From UBA2336 sp965227265 (lineage in GTDB: Bacteria > Bacteroidota > Bacteroidia > Cytophagales > Cyclobacteriaceae): a stretch of DNA of 64,000 nt. Of the stretch, positions 7,750 through 14,394 are shown one piece after another (position 1 is the stretch's first letter; each line of letters opens with the position of its first letter). A model generated the notes under the pieces. That model did no database searches. It was given only the letters and a program-made list of their open reading frames with translations, and was not told where the DNA came from. Where the stretch lies: positions 2,170,001 through 2,234,000 of the forward strand of contig OZ245738.1 in NCBI GenBank assembly GCA_965227265.1. Direction: 5' to 3'. The position numbers and the translations under genes are program-made.

Positions 7750-8310
7750 ATGAGAGTTGACCAAGAAATAGAAAAATTAAAGACCGACATCTTCTCAATT
7801 GACCGAGATAAGATGAAAGTAGCTGTTAATCGATTATTTGCAATCGGTGGACAAGACAACATCGAATATTTAATCGGACTGCTTGACCAAAGGAATAGTT
7901 TGGTTAGGAATGAGGTCGCCATGACATTCATGGACAATAAATTTAATGACGCACTTGAACCATTGTTGACTTCAATTAAGAAACCTGAGAACAGAAATGC
8001 TCGTGGGACAATGGTGTACGCCTTACAAGCATTGGACTGTAGTCAAAAACTGAAAGAGCTATTTGACATTTTATTTACAGCAACAAAGAACATAGAAGTT
8101 CAATCCGGGATTCTAACAGTTTTAGAAGAACAAGAATTTGAGTTCACCAAGACCGACTTAATCGAAATAAGATCGACATGGGACATGTTAAAGGAGACGT
8201 GGAACGACTCTAATGGAATTGACGATGAGAATTTAAAAGAATATGAAATTGACAGAGAAGCCATTCAAGATTTCGTTGACGGATACGTTTCTTATTTAGA
8301 GAACGGCTAA
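7750..8310 (+). CDS. Cassette-encoded HEAT-like repeat protein
   Basis: A 186-residue soluble helical protein. Helix pairs such as AVNRLFAIGGQDNIEYLIGL, then RNEVAMTFMDNKFNDALEPL and MVYALQALDCS, have the spacing of HEAT-like repeats (about residues 20-125). An acidic C-terminal tail follows. Such proteins usually bind other proteins. The ATG lies just behind the left arm and the stop TAA opens the right arm (TAAAAAAACCAGCACACAAC). Confidence 0.6.
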   Translation: MRVDQEIEKLKTDIFSIDRDKMKVAVNRLFAIGGQDNIEYLIGLLDQRNSLVRNEVAMTFMDNKFNDALEPLLTSIKKPENRNARGTMVYALQALDCSQKLKELFDILFTATKNIEVQSGILTVLEEQEFEFTKTDLIEIRSTWDMLKETWNDSNGIDDENLKEYEIDREAIQDFVDGYVSYLENG

Positions 8311-8324
8311 AAAAACCAGCACAC

Positions 8325-8400
8325 AACAAAGTCTATAATCCATTTATTTTCTTTTGTTTATTTTTATTTTGGTAAAATAAACGGCTTATAGCCAAACGTT
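8325..8400 (+). repeat. attC-like site 14 (type C, 76 bp)
   Basis: Type C core. TTTATTTT on the left arm pairs with AAAATAAA on the right, replacing TTTGCTTT/AAAGCAAA of site 13. The compensatory change again supports a selected hairpin. Confidence 0.8.
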
Positions 8401-8421
8401 GCGCGCAACCGCATTTGGACA

Positions 8422-8823
8422 ATGGGACTGATTTACATAAAATTTAAAACTGACGAAATAGTAACTAACTCAGGACAACCGACTGGGACTAGTTGGTTAG
8501 CGAAGATTGTGGAAAACTCGTTGACTAAAATACTAACGACAATCATACCTAAAGCAAATCCGGACTTTGACGGCAAGATTCAAAACGTCAGACAGTGGAT
8601 TCTAGAAGTTGATGAAGACGAAGGAACAACAGAAAGAGAAATTGGACTTGACGACAAAGGGAACGTTATGATGATCATGCCCTGGAAAGACAATTACGGA
8701 TTCTGGACAGACAGTTCAGTTCAAGTTGACGAATTGGCAAAATCAAGAGATATGACCTTTGGGGACAAAGAAGAATTTGAAAGACTATGGGACGCGTTTG
8801 GTACCAAGAATAAGACTCGGTGA
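8422..8823 (+). CDS. Cassette-encoded small soluble acidic protein
   Basis: A 133-residue acidic soluble protein. The central motif QWILEVDEDEGTTEREIGLD, then KGNVMMIMPWKDNYGFW, looks like the compact beta-rich fold of DUF6881-like proteins and other small immunity-type proteins. I hold this loosely. It starts at GGACAATG, a start context shared by several cassettes, 24 nt after the border. It is followed by TGAAATGCGGCAGCGCACAAC, whose first three bases are its stop codon. Confidence 0.65.
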   Translation: MGLIYIKFKTDEIVTNSGQPTGTSWLAKIVENSLTKILTTIIPKANPDFDGKIQNVRQWILEVDEDEGTTEREIGLDDKGNVMMIMPWKDNYGFWTDSSVQVDELAKSRDMTFGDKEEFERLWDAFGTKNKTR

Positions 8824-8838
8824 AATGCGGCAGCGCAC

Positions 8839-8919
8839 AACAAAATGTATAATCCATGGCGCTGATAAGGAGGACATTGTTTTATTTTTGCTCAGCGCCA
8901 CGGCTTATACATAAACGTT
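8839..8919 (+). repeat. attC-like site 15 (type D, 81 bp)
   Basis: Stem ATGTATAA/TTATACAT, then GGCGCTGA/TCAGCGCC around a T-rich loop. It shares the outer ATGTAT/ATACAT with site 2 but has its own inner stem. Confidence 0.78.
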
Positions 8920-8948
8920 GTGGGTAATGCCATCTCGACAATAGATAA

Positions 8949-9482
8949 ATGAAGAAAATTTTACTCCTGACTGTCGGACTGATTCTAATACTTGGACTTT
9001 GGTATTGGACAGAGCAAAAGGACTATTTTATTTCGGACTATAAAGATTTCAGTTCAGCCGAAATGCTCGAATTCGACAGCGTCTCTGACCCGACAATGGT
9101 TTACAGATCACATATAGGAGAAGACAAATACAAATTCCCAAGACAAGACGTTGACAAAATAAAACTGTTTGACAACACGCCATTCCTACAGACCCTAACA
9201 TCAAAGACATTAAAAGAAGAATTAAATTCTCAAATGATAGAATTCTTCAACGACTCGACAAATTTTTGGTGGGGCGAGACAACTTGGACTATCAGAGAAT
9301 CAGAATACATCTTGAGGTTTTATAACGAAGACAAAATTGTTGGAAAAATCTATCTATGTCTAGAGGGTTGTGGCATGACAGCAACTTGGCCTTTTAGTCC
9401 TAACATGAAATTTGGCGGGCTTACAAACGAAGGACAAAAAAGACTTGAATCTATTTTGGCAGACAGGAAAAATTGGGACTAG
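8949..9482 (+). CDS. Cassette-encoded protein with N-terminal membrane anchor
   Basis: A 177-residue protein with one N-terminal hydrophobic segment (residues 4-20, ILLLTVGLILILGLWYW) and no lipobox Cys, so probably an inner-membrane anchor with an external domain. The C-terminal half has YILRFYNEDKIVGKIYLC, then EGCG and, near the end, GQKRLESIL. This parallels the cassette lipoprotein at 2918-3457. No function known. Confidence 0.65.
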   Translation: MKKILLLTVGLILILGLWYWTEQKDYFISDYKDFSSAEMLEFDSVSDPTMVYRSHIGEDKYKFPRQDVDKIKLFDNTPFLQTLTSKTLKEELNSQMIEFFNDSTNFWWGETTWTIRESEYILRFYNEDKIVGKIYLCLEGCGMTATWPFSPNMKFGGLTNEGQKRLESILADRKNWD

Positions 9483-9496
9483 ATGGCACTACCCAC

Positions 9497-9574
9497 AACA
9501 AAGTGTTTATGCCATTGTGTTATCGGTCTGACGTTTATTATTTTTAACAACACAACGTCATAAACACGAACGTT
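9497..9574 (+). repeat. attC-like site 16 (type A, 78 bp)
   Basis: Core appears identical to site 3. The left arm AGATGGCACTACCCACAAC pairs with the start of unit 8917 over 18 of 19 positions. Confidence 0.82.
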
Positions 9575-9594
9575 GTGCGCAATTGCCCTGACAA

Positions 9595-10014
9595 ATGAGT
9601 AGACCCCAAATACTACATCTCAAAGACAAAAAGGACTTGCAGAAAATTTCTACTAAGTTCTCAGACCTCATAGGACGACAACAATTCGGGCAAACATTAA
9701 TAATTATTGACGGACCAGATGATCAGGTTTTAACTTCTCGAGATTTAGAGAAGATCATAACTAAAACAAGATTAAAAGAAAACGTTAACTATACCCTATT
9801 GACAACGAATTTGACAATAGAAGCTGGAGAAATGATAAAATCAAAAGGGATAAATCTCCTTCAATTAAAAGAATTCTTCTGGACGGACGTGGACTATAGT
9901 CAAAGACAAAAAAGTAATCATGAATTTTGGGTAGAGAGGAAACAACAAATACATGACGAAAAAACAAAAGAAGAAGACAGAGAATTGGGCCACTACGCAC
10001 AACAAAGTCTATAA
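9595..10014 (+). CDS. Cassette-encoded small soluble protein whose C-terminus is encoded by the attC-like site
   Basis: A 139-residue unrecognised soluble protein. The N-terminal 90 residues alternate strands and helices (QTLIIIDGPDD, NYTLLTTNLT), suggesting a small alpha/beta fold. The C-terminal 40 residues are highly charged. The reading frame runs through the right arm into the repeat, so the last residues (YAQQSL) and the stop (CTATAA) come from the recombination-site-like sequence. Exchange of the site would change the tail of this protein. Confidence 0.65.
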   Translation: MSRPQILHLKDKKDLQKISTKFSDLIGRQQFGQTLIIIDGPDDQVLTSRDLEKIITKTRLKENVNYTLLTTNLTIEAGEMIKSKGINLLQLKEFFWTDVDYSQRQKSNHEFWVERKQQIHDEKTKEEDRELGHYAQQSL

Positions 10015-10077
10015 TCCCATTTGCTTTCTTTTGTTTATTTTTATTTTGGTAAATAAAACGCCTTATAGCCAAACGTT
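10001..10077 (+). repeat. attC-like site 17 (type C, 77 bp)
   Basis: Type C core. It carries the stop codon of the upstream gene. The right triplet opens unit 10075 (GTTGGTGGC). Confidence 0.8.
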
Positions 10078-10120
10078 GGTGGCAAGCCGTTTGGACAATG
10101 ACAGCAAATAGCAAAGGACT

Positions 10121-10516
10121 ATGAAAACATTTGTGATATTTCCGACCATTTGCTGGTTCATATTGACTTTGACATTGTTAAGAGTCGGATTCATAAGGCC
10201 AAAGACAGCGTTGCTGTGGTCGACAATAATGACAATTATTTTAGGTGGACTTATGACTTGGTTTTCTGCGGACATATTTTTCTTCCTGTACTATGCAAAT
10301 TTCTTGGCAATCATTGTCATGATTCCCTGCTTGACCTACTTGACAAACAAGTTGTTTAAGGACAATTCAGACAAAATCAAATGGATAAGGATTTTGGGAC
10401 TTGGACTTGTTTCAACCGCATTGACAATTGCAATCTTCGCGACATCAATGTTCTTTTCTTTTGCGTACAATCCCATGGATCCTGCACCGAGACAAGCACA
10501 AAACGAGAGAGACTAA
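10121..10516 (+). CDS. Cassette-encoded four-helix membrane protein
   Basis: A 131-residue membrane protein with four predicted helices (about residues 5-22, 30-48, 52-74 and 87-112). The C-terminus is short, polar and proline-containing (NPMDPAPRQAQ). A 9-codon leader frame (ATG 10098 to TGA 10124, encoding MTANSKGL) begins at the common GGACAATG context and overlaps the gene start as ATGA, which suggests translational coupling. Resembles the cassette protein at 6540 in size and topology only. Confidence 0.6.
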   Translation: MKTFVIFPTICWFILTLTLLRVGFIRPKTALLWSTIMTIILGGLMTWFSADIFFFLYYANFLAIIVMIPCLTYLTNKLFKDNSDKIKWIRILGLGLVSTALTIAIFATSMFFSFAYNPMDPAPRQAQNERD

Positions 10517-10529
10517 ATGGCCAGCTGCC

Positions 10530-10606
10530 AACAAAGTATTATGCCATTGTGTTATCGGTCTGACGTTTATTATTTTTAACAACACAACATCATAAACACG
10601 AACGTT
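10530..10606 (+). repeat. attC-like site 18 (degenerate type A, 77 bp), last of the array
   Basis: Type A core with a damaged outer stem (GTATTATG on the left) and ACATCATAAACAC on the right. The array-terminal position and loss of pairing fit decay. Confidence 0.75.
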
Positions 10607-10627
10607 AGCGGCAACTGGCTCGGGACA

Positions 10628-10961
10628 ATAAAGACCTTGAAAAAATAGCTGGAGACAAAAATCAATTGAAAACTTAGAGAAAGACTCGTGGAGACAATCT
10701 CCAAAGGACTCGACTACGTTGGTCAATACGGTTCAGAGATTAGGGACAATTCAGATTGAAAAACTTGGACCAAAAGACATACGACTTAATTGGACAAAAG
10801 GTTGGGCTTAATTTTTAATTCCGGCAGCGTTGGACATTTTAAGTGACGATTTAGTTATCGACACAATCTTTTTCAATGGGGACCTATTACAAAACGTAAT
10901 GCAGGTAACTGCAAGCAGCCCATTCCGACTGACTTTTAAAAACCTGAAAAAAAAGTTGTAA
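10628..10961 (+). pseudogene. Frameshifted CdiI-like immunity gene in the truncated last cassette
   Basis: Three short frames in succession read like one protein. SIENLEKDSW followed by STTLVNTVQRLG and KDIRL is in one frame (10662-10808). LIGQKVGLNF is in the next. LIPAALDILSDDLVIDTIFF through to TAA 10959-10961 is in the third. This order (LE..W, LV..c..lR, DlRllIGQ..gL..LiP.AL..L) is that of the contact-dependent growth inhibition immunity (CdiI/BcpI-like) family. The second shift can be explained by one missing T in a T-run near 10812. The first needs a net loss near 10790. No ATG remains at the expected start (ACAATA). The unit begins GTTAGCGGC at 10604 but has no matching right arm. Confidence 0.6.
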
Positions 10962-10968
10962 AATTTGC

Positions 10969-11016
10969 GAAACCGAATAGTTGCACATATATTTGCAACC
11001 GAATAGTTGCGTATAT
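10969..11016 (+). promoter_or_regulatory. Repeated operator-like motif upstream of arsR-type gene
   Basis: CCGAATAGTTGC occurs twice, at about 10972 and 11000, each followed by RYATAT. The second copy sits in the imperfect palindrome GCAACCGAATAGTTGC (GCAAC/GTTGC arms). The spacing of about 28 bp and position 20-60 bp before the regulator start fit an autoregulatory ArsR-type operator overlapping the promoter. Confidence 0.5.
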
Positions 11017-11030
11017 AAAATTTAAAAACA

Positions 11031-11348
11031 ATGAGACGAGACATCTTTCAAGCAATCGCAGACCCGACAAGGCGAGCAATTATCGCTTTAATTGCATTAC
11101 AAGCAATGACACCTAACGCTATTGCAGAAAATTTCAATTCTACGCGACAAGCAGTATCTAAACATTTACGCATTTTGACAGAATGTGAACTAGTAAAACA
11201 ACAACAACAAGGCAGAGAGATTTACTACTCACTTGAAGTTGATAAAATGAAAGAAATAGACAAATGGTTGGAACAATATCGAAAAATTTGGGAAACCCGC
11301 TTTAATCAACTTGACAAGTTACTAGCAACAGCAAAAAAAAATAAATGA
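11031..11348 (+). CDS. ArsR-family winged-helix transcriptional regulator
   Basis: A 105-residue small DNA-binding repressor-type protein. The N-terminus DPTRRAIIALIA and the recognition helix segment NSTRQAVSKHLRIL (about residues 37-50) are typical of ArsR/SmtB proteins. No metal-binding Cys pair is visible, so it is more like the 'SRPBCC-linked' ArsR regulators than a metal sensor. Its stop overlaps the start of the next gene (ATGA), and AHSA1-type genes usually follow such regulators. Confidence 0.88.
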   Translation: MRRDIFQAIADPTRRAIIALIALQAMTPNAIAENFNSTRQAVSKHLRILTECELVKQQQQGREIYYSLEVDKMKEIDKWLEQYRKIWETRFNQLDKLLATAKKNK

Positions 11349-11863
11349 TGAGCAGTAATCTACTATTCAACGTTAAAGTTGATAAATCAACAAGCAGCAT
11401 ATTTGTAGACAAAGAGTTTTATGCCGAACGTTCACTTGTTTGGGATGCTTTTACAAAAAAAGAAATTCTTGACCAATGGTGGGCACCAAAGCCATTAATT
11501 TCAAAAACAAAATATATGGATTTTAGCGTTGGAGGTAGAAGATTTTATGCAATGGTAAGCCAGGATGGAACGGAAATAGGTTGGCAAATATTTAATTATA
11601 CTTCCATTACACCCAAATCAAATTTTAAATGTATAAGTGTATTTGCTGATAAGGACGAAACACCCCATTTACCAGGTGCAAATTGGGACTTGACTTTTAG
11701 TGAACATCCCGATAGCCATCGTGGTGCAATTACCAACGTTAGTATTTCAATTTACCTTCAATCACTTGAAGAATTGGAAAAAGTGATAGAAATGGGCTTC
11801 AAGGAAGGTTTCACCGTGACATTAAACGAATTGACAAGCTTATTAAGAACTCTTAAGCAATAG
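11345..11863 (+). CDS. SRPBCC/AHSA1-family protein
   Basis: A 172-residue START-like hydrophobic-cavity protein. The pattern YAERSLVWDAFTKKEILDQW, then WAPKP and FSVGGRRFYAM, is characteristic of the AHSA1 (activator of Hsp90 ATPase homologue 1) subgroup of bacterial SRPBCC proteins. They are usually co-transcribed with an ArsR regulator, as here, with a 4-bp overlap. A second ATG directly after the first (11348) is an alternative start. A paralogue lies at 12683-13174. The ligand is unknown. Confidence 0.88.
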   Translation: MMSSNLLFNVKVDKSTSSIFVDKEFYAERSLVWDAFTKKEILDQWWAPKPLISKTKYMDFSVGGRRFYAMVSQDGTEIGWQIFNYTSITPKSNFKCISVFADKDETPHLPGANWDLTFSEHPDSHRGAITNVSISIYLQSLEELEKVIEMGFKEGFTVTLNELTSLLRTLKQ

Positions 11864-11997
11864 AAAATGAATAAATTAATTTGTCTTGCAGCGATTGTTT
11901 TTGGTTGACAGTTACTTATTCAAATCAATCAGAATGCTGATATCACAATCAATCAAATCGTAATTGCAATGAATCCAGTAAACATTAAAATAAAAAT

Positions 11998-12462
11998 ATG
12001 ATCACTCAAAGAATTACACCCTATTTGTGGGTAGAAAAAGATGCCAAGGTTGTAGCAGATTACTACTTATCCATTTTTAAAGACGGTAAGCTGAAAGATT
12101 TTCGCACGTTCGATAGTGATGAAAGTGGAAATGATGCAGGCATTGAAACCGCTGTAATTGAAATAGCAGGAATGGAGTTCAGTATTTTAGCAGCAGGCCC
12201 ATTATTCAAATTTAATGAAGCAGTTTCTTTTGTTATCAATACAAAGGACCAGGTTGAAACCGATTATTATTGGGAAGCGCTTACTAAAAATGGTGGTGAG
12301 GAAGGCTCTTGTGGATGGTGTAAAGATAAATATGGATTATCGTGGCAAGTTGTACCAACTGAATATTTTGAATTAATACATAGTGATGATCCAATCGTAA
12401 GGGAAAAAGCAATGAAGAACACATTAACGCAGAAAAAATTGATACTTTCAGAACTCAAGTAA
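11998..12462 (+). CDS. PhnB-like VOC-family protein
   Basis: A 154-residue glyoxalase-fold protein. It starts ITPYLWVEKDAKVVADYYLS and contains GMEFSILAAGP, NTKDQVETDYYWEAL and GWCKDKYGLSWQVVP, the signature of the PhnB / '3-demethylubiquinone-9 3-methyltransferase-like' VOC group. These are often found next to AHSA1 proteins. Between it and the preceding gene, at about 11867, a 13-codon frame with a signal-like start ends early and is not called. Confidence 0.85.
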   Translation: MITQRITPYLWVEKDAKVVADYYLSIFKDGKLKDFRTFDSDESGNDAGIETAVIEIAGMEFSILAAGPLFKFNEAVSFVINTKDQVETDYYWEALTKNGGEEGSCGWCKDKYGLSWQVVPTEYFELIHSDDPIVREKAMKNTLTQKKLILSELK

Positions 12463-12480
12463 ACTTAAGCTATTGACTAG

Positions 12481-12670
12481 GTGGAAACTGTAAATGGAAA
12501 GAAAGTTTACTATGGAACTGAATTAGGTCTGGCAAGAAATGAGAATAGATTTAATCAATTGACAGAGTCGAACTTAAAATACGTGCGAGAGGGAAATTAA
12601 ATGGATTGAACAATTCAAAAAGATTTTGGAGACTCAATTCAGTCAATTAGACAAATATCATCAACACTAA
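12481..12670 (+). pseudogene. Gene remnants, including the 3' end of a second ArsR-like gene
   Basis: In-frame codons up to TAA 12668-12670 read EIKWIEQFKKILETQFSQLD. This closely matches the C-terminus of the ArsR protein at 11031 (EIDKWLEQYRKIWETRFNQL), and it lies directly before the second AHSA1 gene, as the intact arsR lies before the first. The rest of the gene is gone. Just upstream (12481-12600) a different frame encodes about 39 residues with no start ATG, possibly another remnant. Confidence 0.5.
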
Positions 12671-12682
12671 AAAAACAAAAAA

Positions 12683-13174
12683 ATGACTAACAACCTGCTA
12701 TTTGATTTTACCGTTGACAAAGCTGCGAAGACGGTATTCATCACAAGAGAATTTGATGCTGACCTGCCGCTGGTATGGGATGCATTTACCACAGCAGAAA
12801 TGCTTGATCAATGGGTTGCGCCTAAACCCTTTATAGCCAAAACAAAATTTATGGATTTTAAAGTTGGTGGGCGAAGATTTTATGCAATGGTAAGTCCGGA
12901 AGGCAATGAGCGTTGGGCAATTCAGAAATACACTTCCATTAGTCCAAAAACCAACTTCAAAATGTTTAATACTTTTGCAGACAAGGATGAAAATCCTGAA
13001 TTGCCGGGTTCTGATTGGGATTACACGTTCAGCGAACAAAACGGGAAGACCAAAGTCAGTATTACTATTTATAATGAATCGCTTGCCCGTCTGGAGAAGA
13101 TGATTGAAATGGGCTTCACAGAAGGATTTAAAATGTCAATGAACAATTTGGAAAACCTGTTGGCATCGCGATAA
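12683..13174 (+). CDS. SRPBCC/AHSA1-family protein (paralogue)
   Basis: A 163-residue protein clearly paralogous to 11345-11863: same LVWDAFTTAEMLDQWVAPKP, FKVGGRRFYAMVSPEG and MIEMGFTEGF landmarks. It is slightly shorter because an internal loop before the last strand is reduced. The 3' fragment of an ArsR-like gene just upstream suggests it was once preceded by its own regulator. Confidence 0.86.
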   Translation: MTNNLLFDFTVDKAAKTVFITREFDADLPLVWDAFTTAEMLDQWVAPKPFIAKTKFMDFKVGGRRFYAMVSPEGNERWAIQKYTSISPKTNFKMFNTFADKDENPELPGSDWDYTFSEQNGKTKVSITIYNESLARLEKMIEMGFTEGFKMSMNNLENLLASR

Positions 13175-13236
13175 CCTTTTTTGCTGGCAAGAATCGAGAT
13201 GAAAAGACAAAGCAAGTAACCGTAATCTTATATTTT

Positions 13237-13659
13237 ATGAATGTGGAGACGCAAGTCAAAAAGTATATCAGCAGTCAACCGGAACCAAAACGGAACGATA
13301 TGCAAGCACTGCACAGTATCATTCTGCACGTAATTCCAAGATGTAAAATATGGTTCAACGATGGTAAAAATGACGAAGGTAAAACTGTTGCCAACCCAAA
13401 CATCGGATATGGATTTTACACCATACACTATGCGGATGGAACATCCAGGGAGTTTTATCAAATTGGTTTGAGTGCAAATAAAACCGGAATTTCAGTTTAC
13501 ATCCTTGGCTTAGAAGATAAGACATACTTAGCCAAAACGTTTGGAAAAAAAATAGGCAAAGCGAGTGTGACCGGGTATTGCATCCGGTTTAAAACCTTAA
13601 AAGACATAAGCACAGACGTTCTTGAAGCTGCCATACGATATGGGTCGATAAAAAGGTGA
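13237..13659 (+). CDS. DUF1801-family protein
   Basis: A 140-residue small soluble protein. The start QVKKYISSQPEPKRNDMQAL and the later GYGFYTIHYADGTS and ISVYILGLEDK are typical of DUF1801 (YdhG-like) proteins, which are frequent neighbours of AHSA1 genes. Biochemical role unknown. Confidence 0.75.
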   Translation: MNVETQVKKYISSQPEPKRNDMQALHSIILHVIPRCKIWFNDGKNDEGKTVANPNIGYGFYTIHYADGTSREFYQIGLSANKTGISVYILGLEDKTYLAKTFGKKIGKASVTGYCIRFKTLKDISTDVLEAAIRYGSIKR

Positions 13660-13706
13660 GCGGATGAAATAGTTGATTTTATTCATGCTTTTCGTTCCTT
13701 TACAGC

Positions 13707-14303
13707 ATGCCCACGCAAACCGAGATAGACTTGGCACTGCTCAAAGAACACCTGGAAAAATATGTTTCCGTGACATCCGATGAGTTTGCCACGTTCAGTT
13801 CATTATTCCGATCGGTATCATTGAAAAAAGATGAATTTTTGATCCGCACCGGGGAAGTTTGCAAATTTGAAACCTTCGTCACAAAAGGTTGCCTGAAGTC
13901 TTTTTATGAAGATGAAAACGGGTTTCAACACATACAGGATTTTCTCATTGAAGGTTGGTGGGCAGAGGATCTGTATAGTTTTTTTACGCAGTCCCCTTCT
14001 CAGTCCGCAATCCAGGCCATCGAAAATACCCGCGTACTGCAGATCAGCAAAGACAATTTGGAACGGTTGTACAAGCACGTTCCGCAAGTTGAACGATTCT
14101 TCCGATTGCTTTTTCAGCGCGCCTATATTGCCCAGCGCGAACAAATCAATGGAATCTTGTCAACTTCCGCCAATGAGCGGTATTCGATGTTCCTCCGGAA
14201 AAAGCCCTATGCGGAAAAGCGATTTTCACAAAAGGACATTGCTTCCTACCTGGGCATAACGCCTCAATTTCTAAGCTCGCTGAAGAAAAAGAATTCACAC
14301 TGA
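13707..14303 (+). CDS. Crp/Fnr-family transcriptional regulator
   Basis: A 198-residue regulator with an N-terminal cyclic-nucleotide-binding-like beta barrel (about residues 20-110; FLIRTGEVCKFETFVTKGCL) and a C-terminal winged helix (about 145-195; RFSQKDIASYLGITPQFLSS). The cNMP-contacting Arg-Ser-x-Glu signature is not evident, as in most Bacteroidota members, so the ligand is unclear. Confidence 0.85.
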   Translation: MPTQTEIDLALLKEHLEKYVSVTSDEFATFSSLFRSVSLKKDEFLIRTGEVCKFETFVTKGCLKSFYEDENGFQHIQDFLIEGWWAEDLYSFFTQSPSQSAIQAIENTRVLQISKDNLERLYKHVPQVERFFRLLFQRAYIAQREQINGILSTSANERYSMFLRKKPYAEKRFSQKDIASYLGITPQFLSSLKKKNSH

Positions 14304-14394
14304 GTTAATCTACATTAACGCGTCTTACATTTTGTTCTCCTTTCTTTGTTTCGGGTTCAATCACGAATCATGAAACTTTTATAAAAATCAACCT

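Larger units (their letters stand above)
435..10961 (+). mobile_element. Integron-like gene cassette array without visible integrase (CALIN-like)
   Basis: Seventeen complete units are bounded by GTT at 435, 1749, 2242, 2896, 3551, 3870, 4189, 4508, 5021, 5339, 6503, 7010, 7730, 8398, 8917, 9572 and 10075. A truncated unit starts at 10604. Each has at most one main ORF, always on the + strand, followed closely by an attC-like hairpin ending ...ACGTT. Start and stop codons lie near or inside the terminal arms. Canonical integron attC sites share the AAC/GTT triplets and the two-box stem. Here the R box fits RYYYAAC/GTTRRRY only in the GTTAGGC units. The order is integron-like and no integrase lies in the window. 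Mobilisation by an IntI-type recombinase acting elsewhere is inference; another recombinase is possible. Confidence 0.8.

Noticed and set aside
435..10603. Units considered as transposons or MITEs with terminal inverted repeats
   Set aside because: The terminal sequences differ from unit to unit, there are no target duplications, and units abut exactly at GTT, which fits site-specific cassettes better.
2167..10606. Regularly recurring 72-81 bp repeats considered as a CRISPR array
   Set aside because: Spacing is 300-1300 bp, spacers contain genes, repeats fall in several types with long hairpins, and no cas genes are present.
2074..10726. Repeated minus-strand frames (2074, 4847, 6404, 10445) sharing the peptide YDVVLLKIINVRPITQWH or near-identical versions
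   Set aside because: The shared peptide is the translation of the type A hairpin on the opposite strand; it reflects the repeat and not a protein family.
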